Assembly: GCA_964404605.1 (NCBI GenBank)
Contig: CAYOKT010000065.1
Location: 1 to 15,711 of the forward strand
Source of the DNA: CAYOKT01 sp964404605
Lineage (GTDB): Bacteria; Electryoneota; Electryoneia; Electryoneales; Electryoneaceae
DNA length: 15,711 bases
Direction of reading: 5' to 3'
Shown here: piece after piece, positions 1 through 6,799 of the stretch
Position numbering within the stretch: position 1 is the stretch's first letter
Layout: the number at the start of each line of letters is the position of its first letter
The notes under the pieces: model-generated
Told to the model about the DNA's origin: nothing
What the model saw: only the letters and a program-made list of their open reading frames with translations
Database searches by the model: none
Translations under genes and position numbers: made by a program

Positions 1-104
1 GTCCCGGGAGCGCCTGCCACGCCGTAGCCGGGCGAAGGCGGGACGGCATCCCGGGGAGGAGCCCGGGAGCTGCATCCCGGGGAACAACTGGAAGGCAGGC
101 AGCC
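1..104 (+). other. alaS upstream leader with GC-rich palindromes
   Basis: No coding region is supported here. The stretch holds a 12-base direct repeat, GCATCCCGGGGA, at 46-57 and 72-83, separated by another CCCGGGAGC copy near 62-70; a similar TCCCGGGAGC opens the window. These CCCGGG palindromes could fold with one another just ahead of the alaS start. The region is too short for a T-box leader and I see none of its landmarks. The alaS promoter may lie to the left of the window. Confidence 0.35.
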
Positions 105-2807
105 GTGACCTCCGCGGAGATTCGAAGCCGGTTCATCGACTTTTTCCTCGAGCACGACCACACCTTCGTCCCTTCCTCCCCGGTCGTGCCCCGGGACGAC
201 CCCACGCTGCTGTTCACCAACGCCGGGATGAACCAGTTCAAGGACGTCTTTCTCGGCAAGGGCACGCGCGACTACACCCGCGCGGTGAACAGCCAGAAGT
301 GCATCCGTGTCTCCGGCAAGCACAACGACCTCGAGGAGGTCGGACCCTCCCCGGTTCACCACACCTTCTTCGAGATGCTCGGGAACTGGTCCTTCGGGGA
401 CTACTACAAGGCGGAGGCGATCCGCTGGGCGTGGGAGCTGCTCACCGGGGTTTACGGGCTGGACAAGACGAAGCTCTACGCCACCGTCTTCACCGAGGAT
501 GATGATGCCCACCGGCTGTGGGAGAGCGAGACCGACATCGACCCCTCCCACATCAGCCGTCATGGCCACAAGGACAACTTCTGGGAGATGGGCGAGATCG
601 GTCCCTGCGGCCCGTGCAGCGAGATCCACTACGACCTCGGCGAGCCGCTTTCCGGCCGGGTCAGCCCCCCCGACGACGGTCCCAATTCCGACAGCGGACG
701 TTTCATCGAGCTGTGGAACCTCGTCTTCATCCAGTATTTCCGCGACGAGAAGGCGAAGCTGAACGACCTTCCCGCCACCCACGTGGACACCGGCGCGGGC
801 CTCGAGCGCATCGCCCGGGTGATGCAGGGGGTGGATTCCAACTACGGCACGGACCTCTTCCGGCCCATCATCACGGCCATCGAGGAGCGCAGCGGGATTC
901 CCTACGACGAGCGGAACGGGGTCCATATCCCCCACCGGGTGATCGCGGACCACCTGCGCGCGCTCAGTTTCGCCGTCGCGGACGGCGCGCTGCCGGGCAA
1001 CGAGGGCCGCGGCTATGTGCTGCGCCGCATTCTCCGCCGCGCCGCCCGCTTCGTCCGCCAGATCGGGATCAACGAGCCTTTCATCGCGGACCTCGTGCCG
1101 GTGCTCGTCGATGTCATGGGCGAACATTTCGGCGAGCTGGCCGCGCGGAAGGACCATATCATCCACGTCCTCCGTGCCGAGGAGGAGAGCTTCGGGCGCA
1201 CGCTGGACCGCGGGCTCGACATGTTCGAGGAGCTGACCGCCGGGCTGGAGGAAGGGGGCGTGATCGCCGGCAAGGCAGCCTTCCGCCTGTACGACACCTT
1301 CGGCTTCCCGCTGGACCTCACCCGGCAGATGGCGCGCGAACGCGGGCTGGATGTCGATGTCAAGGGATTTGACAAGGCGTTGGAAATGGCTCGGAAAAAG
1401 TCGCGAGAGGCGTTGAAGGGACCGGCAGGGGAGGGGGAGTTCACGGTCGTCACCGAGGGGCCGCACTCGGAGTTCGTCGGCTACGATTTCCTCTCCTTGA
1501 AGACCAACCTGCGGATGGTCCGTCTCGAAGAGGGTGACCTGGAGGCGGCGAATGACCCGGATGTCATCGGCAAGCCGCTGTTCGCCGTGGTGCTGGCGAA
1601 AACCCCGTTCTACGCCGAATCGGGCGGCCAGGTCAGCGACCGTGGGATGATCAAGGGGCGCGAGCTGCACCTCGTGGTCGAGGATGTCCGCCGGGAGGGC
1701 GACCTCTGCCTGCACTTCTGCCGGGCGATGCGGTTGCCGAAGGACGGCGAGTGGCCGAGCCTCGTCGAGGCGGACGTGGACCAGGCCCGGCGGAGCAGAA
1801 TTCTGCCCCATCATACGACGACCCACCTGCTCCAGGCGGCTCTCCGCGAAACCCTCGGTGAACATGTCACCCAGGCCGGCAGCCGTGTCGGGCCGGACTC
1901 GATGACCTTCGACTTCACCCATTTCGAGAAGCTGTCGCCGGAGCAGATCGCCCGGGTGGAGGCCCGGGTGAACCGGTGGATCCGCGAGGACCACCCGGTC
2001 ACCGCCTCGCTCAAGTCCCTCGAGGAGGCGAAGACCGCCGGGGCGATGGCGCTCTTCGGCGAGAAGTACGGGAGCGTCGTCCGCGTGGTCACCGTGGGCG
2101 AGGGGAAGAGCCGGGTGTCGCTGGAGTTGTGCGGCGGTACCCACCTGCGACGCACCGGCGAGGCGGGGCTGTTCCGCATCGAATCGGAGAGCGCGGTCAG
2201 CGCCGGGGTGCGGCGGGTGGAGTGCACGGCGGGCGAGGCCGCCTACGAGCGGATGACCGCCGAGCGGGAAGCCCTCGAACGTGTCGCGGACCTCCTCGGC
2301 AGCCGCGGCTCGGACCCCGCCGGGAAGCTGGCGCGGCTGATCGAGCGGCAGAAGGCGATGGAGAAGGAGGTCGAGCGGCTCAAGCGCGCCGCCCTGCAGG
2401 GCGGTGTGCGCTTCGTCGAGGAGTGGGGCGAGGAGGTGGTGATCGACGGCTCGCCGCTCCTCGTCGTCTCCGGGGTGTACGAGGCGGCCACCGACCGTGA
2501 CGGTTTGCAGTCGGCGGGCGATAAGATCATCGAGGACCTGAAAAAGGCCGGCCGGGAAGGGATCGGGCTCATCGGCGCGCCCGTCGAGGAGACCTTCATG
2601 TTCGTCGCCGTGGCGACGCCCGGCCTGGTGAAGAAGGGGGTGCACGCCGGCAAGCTGGTCGGCGCCTTCGCGAAGAGAGCGGGCGGCGGCGGCGGGGGAA
2701 AGGCGAACTTCGCCACCGCCGGGAGCCGCGATCTCGAATCGGCCAACGCCCTGCTGAGAAACCGGGCGGAAGTGCTCAAGTTCGTCCGGGGCTTTCTCGC
2801 GGAGTGA
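105..2807 (+). CDS. alaS: alanyl-tRNA synthetase
   Basis: Charges tRNA-Ala with alanine in the cytoplasm and hydrolyses Ser- or Gly-tRNA-Ala in its editing domain. The 900-residue length is normal for the family. The class II catalytic core is at the N terminus (TNAGM at 38-42, KHNDLEEVG near 72-80, HHTFFEMLGNWSFGDYYK at 85-102). The editing domain carries the zinc ligands H570 and H574 (HTTTH) and C676 and H680 (CGGTH). The C-terminal C-Ala/DHHA1 domain ends with the Gly-run GGGGGGKANF near residue 862. The start is GTG at 105; it gives the usual N terminus (SAEIRSRFIDFF) and a GGCAGG stretch lies just upstream. The GNWSFGDYYK form, rather than the proteobacterial GNFSFGDYFK, resembles Bacteroidetes enzymes. 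The gene is followed by its own hairpin and appears monocistronic. Confidence 0.97.
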   Translation: MTSAEIRSRFIDFFLEHDHTFVPSSPVVPRDDPTLLFTNAGMNQFKDVFLGKGTRDYTRAVNSQKCIRVSGKHNDLEEVGPSPVHHTFFEMLGNWSFGDYYKAEAIRWAWELLTGVYGLDKTKLYATVFTEDDDAHRLWESETDIDPSHISRHGHKDNFWEMGEIGPCGPCSEIHYDLGEPLSGRVSPPDDGPNSDSGRFIELWNLVFIQYFRDEKAKLNDLPATHVDTGAGLERIARVMQGVDSNYGTDLFRPIITAIEERSGIPYDERNGVHIPHRVIADHLRALSFAVADGALPGNEGRGYVLRRILRRAARFVRQIGINEPFIADLVPVLVDVMGEHFGELAARKDHIIHVLRAEEESFGRTLDRGLDMFEELTAGLEEGGVIAGKAAFRLYDTFGFPLDLTRQMARERGLDVDVKGFDKALEMARKKSREALKGPAGEGEFTVVTEGPHSEFVGYDFLSLKTNLRMVRLEEGDLEAANDPDVIGKPLFAVVLAKTPFYAESGGQVSDRGMIKGRELHLVVEDVRREGDLCLHFCRAMRLPKDGEWPSLVEADVDQARRSRILPHHTTTHLLQAALRETLGEHVTQAGSRVGPDSMTFDFTHFEKLSPEQIARVEARVNRWIREDHPVTASLKSLEEAKTAGAMALFGEKYGSVVRVVTVGEGKSRVSLELCGGTHLRRTGEAGLFRIESESAVSAGVRRVECTAGEAAYERMTAEREALERVADLLGSRGSDPAGKLARLIERQKAMEKEVERLKRAALQGGVRFVEEWGEEVVIDGSPLLVVSGVYEAATDRDGLQSAGDKIIEDLKKAGREGIGLIGAPVEETFMFVAVATPGLVKKGVHAGKLVGAFAKRAGGGGGGKANFATAGSRDLESANALLRNRAEVLKFVRGFLAE

Positions 2808-2834
2808 ACCGGGCTGGATGCGGCGGAAGAAACG

Positions 2835-2862
2835 GTCCCGGGCGGAGAACGTCCGGGACTTT
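2835..2862 (+). terminator. probable intrinsic terminator of alaS
   Basis: A 9-bp stem pairs 2835-2843 (GTCCCGGGC) with 2851-2859 (GTCCGGGAC), with one G-U wobble and a 7-base loop. It lies 28 bases after the alaS stop and is followed by a short TTT run. The weak T tract lowers confidence in purely intrinsic termination. Confidence 0.5.
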
Positions 2863-2875
2863 GCCGTTCGGGCGG

Positions 2876-2893
2876 GCCCCGGTTAACCGGGGC
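2876..2893. repeat. perfect 18-bp palindrome
   Basis: GCCCCGGTTAACCGGGGC is its own reverse complement. It sits between the alaS terminator and the fused aspartase gene, about 155 bases before the next start codon. It could be a dimeric regulator site or extend the terminator structure; the sequence alone does not decide. Confidence 0.5.
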
Positions 2894-3048
2894 GCACGGC
2901 GCGGCGTTTCCCGGCCCCCGGCGGAGAAGGGGTGAAACGGGGCGGCTCCAGCGTGTTCAGGCGTCCTGACGATTTCCGGCCGGGCCGATTTCCTCCGCCA
3001 CAGGCTTGGAGTACCTTACTGCAACGGTGAAGGCACAGGGAGGGGAAG

Positions 3049-4920
3049 ATGACCCGCGAGGAGATCCGTGACGTCCTGGGGGAGATCGAGCCGTTCGCGG
3101 ACCTGACGCCCGACGAGCGGGCGAAGGTGGCCCAGTGGGTGCTGGTGAAGCAGTGGAAGGCGGGCGAGGTCCTGTTCCGCACCAATGACCCCCGGCGCGG
3201 GATGCTGGTCATCATCGAGGGCGCCATCGAACTGGTGCAGGACAACACCCTCGGCGGCGAGACCCGCATCGTCACCTTCCGCGAGCGCGACTTCCTCGGC
3301 GAGGGCGCCCTGCTGGATGACTACCCGCACGCGACCACCGGGCGGGCGATGGAGGACACCACCGCCCTCGTTCTCCACCGGGAAGACCTGGAGTCCTTCG
3401 CGGTGGAGAACCCCGATGCGGCGCGGCGCATCATCGGGCGTGTCGCGCGGGTGATCTCGCGCCGCCTGCGGCAGGCGAGCGCCCGGGTGGCCAGCGCCGC
3501 GGCGCAGTATGTCTCCGGCCGCACCCGCCGCGAGCATGACCTCCTCGGCGAGCGGGAGGTGCCGCACGAGTTCTACTACGGTGTCCAGACCCTGCGCGCC
3601 CTCGAGAACTTCAACATCAGCGGCATCCCCATCAGCCACTTCCCGAGCATGATCGAAGCGCTGGCGATCGTGAAGATGGCCGCCGCCCGCGCCAACCGTG
3701 AGCTGGGCCTGCTCCCGGTGGAGATCGCCGAGGCGATCGTCACCGCCTGCGGGGAAATCCTCGACGGCAAGTGGCATACCCATTTCGTGGTCGACATGAT
3801 CCAGGGCGGAGCGGGGACCTCGACGAACATGAACGCCAACGAGGTGATCGCCAACCGCGCCCTCGAACTGCTCGGGCATGAGAAGGGGGAGTACGAATAC
3901 TGCCACCCGAACAACCATGTGAACCTCTCCCAGTCGACGAACGATGTCTATCCCACCGCGATCAAGATCGCCCTGTTCCACAGCAACGAAGAGATGGTGA
4001 AGATCCTCAAGGAACTCGTCAGCGCCTTCCGGCGGAAGGCGGACGAGTTCGCCGGGGTGATCAAGATGGGCCGCACGCAGTTGCAGGACGCGGTGCCGAT
4101 GACCCTCGGGCAGGAGTTCGGCGCCTATGCCGCCACCCTGGCGGAGGAGGTCGTCCGCCTGAACCAGATGGCGCGGCTGTTCCTCGAGGTGAACATGGGC
4201 GGCACCGCCATCGGCACGGGGATCAACGCCGACCCGGAATATCCCTCGAAGGTGGTCGCCCACCTGCGCGAGATCACCGGCATGGAGCTGTCGCTGGCCC
4301 CGAACCTCGTCGAGGCGACGCAGGACACCGGGTCGTTCGTCATGTACTCCTCGGCGTTGAAGCGGCTGGCGGTGAAGCTCTCGAAGATCTCCAACGACCT
4401 GCGCCTCCTCTCCAGCGGGCCCCGCGCGGGGTTGAACGAGATCAACCTGCCGAAGATGCAGCCCGGCTCCTCGATCATGCCCGGCAAGGTGAACCCCGTG
4501 ATCCCGGAAGTGGTCAACCAGGTCGCCTTCAAGGTGATCGGGAACGACCTCACGGTGACCCTCGCCTCCGAGGCGGGGCAGCTCGAGCTGAACGTGATGG
4601 AACCGGTGATCATGCAGAGCATTTTCGAGTCCATCGAGGAGCTGAACAACGGGATGACCACCCTGCGGATCCGCTGCATCGAGGGGATCACGGCGAACGA
4701 GGAGCAGTGCCGCGAACAGGTGCAGCGGAGCATCGGGCTGGTCACGGCGTTGAACCCGGTGCTCGGCTATGAAACCAGCTCCGCCCTCGCCAAGGAGGCC
4801 CTCGAGTCCGGCCGCGGGGTCTATGAACTGGTGCTCGAGAAGGGTCTGCTGGACCAGGAGGAGCTGGACAAGCTGCTCGCGCCCGAGTCGATGGTCCGTC
4901 CCCGCCGGACCGGGCGGTAG
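3049..4920 (+). CDS. aspA: cyclic-nucleotide-binding-domain / aspartate ammonia-lyase fusion
   Basis: The 623-residue protein has two parts. Residues 1 to about 145 form a CRP/cNMP-type beta-roll sensor (phosphate-binding-cassette-like GEGALLDDYPHATTGRA at 84-100) followed by a long helix, but there is no helix-turn-helix. Residues from about 158 on are a full-length aspartase of about 466 residues (family about 470): EHDLLGEREVP near 162-172, GGAGTSTNMN at 253-262, QSTND at 295-299, GRTQLQDAVP at 341-350, and the signature GSSIMPGKVNP at 473-483 with the expected catalytic Ser474 and Lys480. GRTQ matches E. coli AspA rather than fumarase. Aspartase reversibly deaminates L-aspartate to fumarate and ammonia. 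The ATG at 3049 has a strong GGGAGGGG ribosome site and begins directly in the sensor domain, and the frame is continuous, so the fusion is real. In the cassette, the arginine that contacts the cyclic phosphate in CRP is His94, so the ligand is uncertain. The gene stands alone, with no clear terminator after it. Confidence 0.93.
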   Translation: MTREEIRDVLGEIEPFADLTPDERAKVAQWVLVKQWKAGEVLFRTNDPRRGMLVIIEGAIELVQDNTLGGETRIVTFRERDFLGEGALLDDYPHATTGRAMEDTTALVLHREDLESFAVENPDAARRIIGRVARVISRRLRQASARVASAAAQYVSGRTRREHDLLGEREVPHEFYYGVQTLRALENFNISGIPISHFPSMIEALAIVKMAAARANRELGLLPVEIAEAIVTACGEILDGKWHTHFVVDMIQGGAGTSTNMNANEVIANRALELLGHEKGEYEYCHPNNHVNLSQSTNDVYPTAIKIALFHSNEEMVKILKELVSAFRRKADEFAGVIKMGRTQLQDAVPMTLGQEFGAYAATLAEEVVRLNQMARLFLEVNMGGTAIGTGINADPEYPSKVVAHLREITGMELSLAPNLVEATQDTGSFVMYSSALKRLAVKLSKISNDLRLLSSGPRAGLNEINLPKMQPGSSIMPGKVNPVIPEVVNQVAFKVIGNDLTVTLASEAGQLELNVMEPVIMQSIFESIEELNNGMTTLRIRCIEGITANEEQCREQVQRSIGLVTALNPVLGYETSSALAKEALESGRGVYELVLEKGLLDQEELDKLLAPESMVRPRRTGR

Positions 4921-5002
4921 GGGTGGGTGAATCCGCGCGCTTAGTGAATTCTGGGATGGCCCGGGGCTCCTGCCGCGCCGCTCGCCGCGCCGTATCCCGC
5001 GG

Positions 5003-5033
5003 GGGTGGTCCGGGAGTTCAGTCCCGGGTTTCA
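5003..5033 (+). repeat. GC-rich hairpin repeat, copy A
   Basis: A stem pairs CCGGGA (5010-5015) with TCCCGG (5022-5027). The unit begins GGGTGGTCCGGGA (5003-5015) and ends GTCCCGGGTTTCA (5021-5033). Both halves recur in copy B about 190 bases downstream: the left half matches at 12 of 13 positions and the right half is identical. Confidence 0.55.
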
Positions 5034-5194
5034 CCCCGCGGCGTTGGTTTCACCGGCACGGCGCGGCGTGATGCCGGTCAAGGGGCGCGCCGCCGCGGCG
5101 CCTTATGTTCTGGCTCACGCGGGTGATATTTCGTATGCTCCGGGAGGAGAGGGAGGGGCAAACAGCAGTGGGTTGCCCTTTCCGTCGGACGGGC

Positions 5195-5244
5195 GGGTGG
5201 CCCGGGACCTGCCTGTGGAAGGCAGGCTTTGGTCCCGGGTTTCA
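5195..5244 (+). repeat. GC-rich hairpin repeat, copy B, with extended stem
   Basis: An outer 9-bp stem pairs CCCGGGACC (5201-5209) with GGTCCCGGG (5231-5239). An inner 5-bp stem pairs GCCTG (5211-5215) with CAGGC (5223-5227). The flanks GGGTGGCCCGGGA and GTCCCGGGTTTCA match copy A, so copy B is the same unit with a longer hairpin centre. It could act as a late terminator for the upstream gene, but only a short T run follows and it lies 280 bases past that stop. Confidence 0.55.
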
Positions 5245-5338
5245 TAAGGGTTTCCATGATGAACGCAGCTTGCTACAAGAACCTGAAACTGTGATCCCAG
5301 TCACAACATGAAACCATATTTCCCAGAAGTGGTAAAAA

Positions 5339-5497
5339 TTGTCATTCTGAACGCAGTGAAGAATCTCAAAACGTTCTGTTTCCACTGTAAGAGCATTGGA
5401 ATGGCCAAGCATAACTATAAGACGTTCTGTATGTAAGAATATCGTTACTTTTTGGCATTTAACGAACCGAGATCCTTCATTTCATTCAGGATGACAA
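5339..5497. repeat. AT-rich 159-bp inverted-repeat element (MITE-like)
   Basis: The left arm (5339-5367, starting TTGTCATTCTGAACGCAG) and the right arm (5469-5497, ending TTCATTCAGGATGACAA) are 29-base imperfect inverted repeats matching at 24 of 29 positions. The arms resemble the TGTCATTCTGAGCGAAG(C/T)GAAGAATCT repeat that I recall as common in many environmental bacterial genomes. The 101-base interior has no gene but carries ACGTTCTGT twice (5371-5379 and 5422-5430). The AT-rich composition contrasts sharply with the GC-rich surroundings. There is no transposase, and CTCAAAACG occurs after each arm (5365-5373 and 5498-5506). It is best called a non-autonomous or structured dispersed repeat; mobility is inferred. 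Confidence 0.7.
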
Positions 5498-5519
5498 CTC
5501 AAAACGCTTGGGATAAAAT
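5491..5519 (+). promoter_or_regulatory. predicted sigma70-type promoter for the GGGPS gene
   Basis: A -35 box ATGACA (5491-5496, five of six consensus bases), a 17-base spacer and a -10 box TAAAAT (5514-5519, five of six) lie 54 bases before the start at 5574. The -35 box is inside the right arm of the inverted-repeat element. Confidence 0.55.
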
Positions 5520-5573
5520 AAAAAGACGCGATTCAGTATACAACCGGATGAATAGGCAAACCGAGGACAGGCG

Positions 5574-6386
5574 ATGAACTTTCCGCCCCTGAGCGGTGAC
5601 GGCCTGCGGCTGCGGACCGATGGGAAACCCACCTTCTGGGTGCTCCTCGACCCCGACCGTGAATCGCCGTCCGAGTTGCGCCGGGCCGCCGGTGAGGCGG
5701 CCGCGGGCGGGGCGGACGGCCTTCTCGTCGGCTCGAGCTTTTACGAGCGCGAGGATTTCGACACCTCCGTTCTCGCGGTCAAGGAGGGCGCGGACGGCGT
5801 GGTTCCGGTCATCCTCTTCCCGGGCAACCACCAGCAGGTCTCGCCCCATGCCGATGCGCTGCTCTTTCTCTGCCTCATCTCCGGGCGGAATCCCCAGTAT
5901 CTCATCGGTGAGCAGGTGCTCGCCGCGCCCCTGGTCCGCCGCCTTGCCCTCGACGTGCTCCCCACCGGGTACATTCTCATCGAAGGGGGGCGGGTGACCA
6001 GCGTTCAGGCGGTCACCGGCACCACGCCCCTGCCGCGGGAGAAGACGGAGCTGATCGCGGCGCACGCCCTCGCCGGGCAGTACATGGGGATGCGCCTGAT
6101 CTACCTCGAGGCGGGGAGCGGTGCGCGGCACGCCGTGCCGCGCGAGGCGATCCGCCTGTCGCGGCACTCCATCGGTGTGCCGTTGATCGTCGGCGGCGGC
6201 ATCCGTGACCCCGAAACGGCGAGCGGGATCGCGGAGGCGGGCGCCGATGTGGTCGTCGTCGGAAATGCCCTCGAAGGTGCCCGGGGCCGCGGGCTGACCC
6301 GTGAGATCGCCGATGCCGTGCACGAGGCCGGCTCGCGGAGGGAGGCGAACCGCCCGCCCGCCTACGGCGCAGAACGGAGGAACTGA
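5574..6386 (+). CDS. GGGPS/PcrB-family prenylglyceryl phosphate synthase
   Basis: A TIM-barrel prenyltransferase of the geranylgeranylglyceryl/heptaprenylglyceryl phosphate synthase family, which joins a polyprenyl diphosphate to sn-glycerol-1-phosphate to make an ether bond. Visible landmarks are LLDPD (24-28), GLLVGSS (49-55), LFPGN (81-85), NPQYLIGEQV (106-115), PTGYILIEGG (130-139), YLEAGSGA (177-184), VGGGIR (206-211) and VVGNALEG (228-235). These cover the phosphate-binding loops and the catalytic Tyr/Glu region. At 270 residues it is slightly longer than typical, with a polar C-terminal tail. The ATG at 5574 follows a GAGGACAGG ribosome-site-like stretch. Chain length and product cannot be read from sequence. 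Bacterial homologues occur in Firmicutes (PcrB) and in FCB-group bacteria. No other ether-lipid gene is adjacent, and I see no clear terminator after the gene. Confidence 0.9.
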   Translation: MNFPPLSGDGLRLRTDGKPTFWVLLDPDRESPSELRRAAGEAAAGGADGLLVGSSFYEREDFDTSVLAVKEGADGVVPVILFPGNHQQVSPHADALLFLCLISGRNPQYLIGEQVLAAPLVRRLALDVLPTGYILIEGGRVTSVQAVTGTTPLPREKTELIAAHALAGQYMGMRLIYLEAGSGARHAVPREAIRLSRHSIGVPLIVGGGIRDPETASGIAEAGADVVVVGNALEGARGRGLTREIADAVHEAGSRREANRPPAYGAERRN

Positions 6387-6435
6387 CCGCCGCGTTTCTC
6401 CCCGCCGGGGGGCCTCTCGGGCGTCAAGCGGCCCC

Positions 6436-6464
6436 TTGCGCGGGCGCGATGGGGCGGTTAGATT
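6436..6464 (+). promoter_or_regulatory. predicted rpmB promoter
   Basis: TTGCGC (6436-6441), a 17-base spacer and TAGATT (6459-6464) precede rpmB. Each box matches four of six sigma70 consensus bases, and the implied leader is about 32 bases. The setting, 116 bases between two plus-strand genes, suits a separate ribosomal-protein promoter. Confidence 0.45.
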
Positions 6465-6502
6465 CCCCGTCTGTCCATGAACCCGAAGCAAGCGAGGAAA
6501 GC

Positions 6503-6739
6503 ATGGCTCGCCGCTGTATCGTCACCGGGAAGAAGCCGATGACGGGGAACAATGTCAGCCACGCGCACAACATCACCAAGCGCCGCTGGCTGCCGAACCT
6601 GCAAACGAAGCGCTTCTTCGTCCCCGAGGAGGGGCGGTGGGTGCGCCTGCGCCTCTCGGCGAAGGCGATCCGCACCATCGACAAGAAGGGGATCGGCGTG
6701 GTCCTCAAGGATCTCCGCGCCCAGGGGGTCAAGATCTGA
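6503..6739 (+). CDS. rpmB: 50S ribosomal protein L28
   Basis: A 78-residue, basic large-subunit ribosomal protein, the same length as E. coli L28. The sequence starts MARRCIVTGKKPMTGNNVSH and includes TKRRWLPNLQTKRFFVPEE, RWVRLRLSAKAIRTIDKKG and a C-terminal VVLKDLRAQG, all standard L28 blocks. The start is ATG at 6503, with GAGGAAA 4-10 bases upstream. An in-frame ATG at 6449 would add 18 residues absent from the family and lies upstream of the predicted transcription start. The form has one N-terminal cysteine, not the zinc-ribbon CxxC version. rpmG, the usual partner in Proteobacteria, is not next to it. Confidence 0.97.
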   Translation: MARRCIVTGKKPMTGNNVSHAHNITKRRWLPNLQTKRFFVPEEGRWVRLRLSAKAIRTIDKKGIGVVLKDLRAQGVKI

Positions 6740-6774
6740 CCGCCTTCCGTGCTCTCTCCCGTCGAAACGTCAAG

Positions 6775-6799
6775 GCCCGCCTTAGCAAGGCGGGCTTTC
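6775..6799 (+). terminator. intrinsic terminator after rpmB
   Basis: A perfect 9-bp stem, GCCCGCCTT (6775-6783) and AAGGCGGGC (6787-6795), with an AGC loop is followed by TTTCT. It sits 35 bases after the rpmB stop and directly against the 3' end of the convergent minus-strand gene, so it may serve both directions, though the minus-strand T tract is poor. Confidence 0.85.

Larger units (their letters stand above)
4921..5338. other. gene-poor intergenic region
   Basis: I see no convincing gene. Short open frames here lack family features. Apart from the two related GC-rich hairpins listed separately, there are smaller inverted repeats: ACCGGCA at 5052-5058 with TGCCGGT at 5073-5079, and GGCGC at 5083-5087 with GCGCC at 5098-5102. 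Composition changes abruptly near 5245, from very GC-rich to AT-rich, and stays AT-rich to about 5560. Confidence 0.6.

Noticed and set aside
3016..5034. Long minus-strand open frame opposite the fused aspartase (672 codons)
   Set aside because: It is the antisense shadow of a GC-rich gene; its low-complexity His/Leu/Arg/Gly-rich translation resembles no family, while the plus strand encodes clear aspartase motifs.
5258..5290. Resemblance of GATGAACGCAGCTTGCTACAA to the start of 16S rRNA
   Set aside because: The similarity covers only a few bases and nothing beyond it matches rRNA.
5005..5311. Small genes in the gap after the aspartase
   Set aside because: The overlapping short frames have no recognisable family, cross the hairpin repeats and lack a convincing ribosome site and domain pattern.
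6449..6502. Longer L28 with an 18-residue N-terminal extension
   Set aside because: The extension is absent from the family, starts before the predicted transcription start, and the ATG at 6503 has a good ribosome site.
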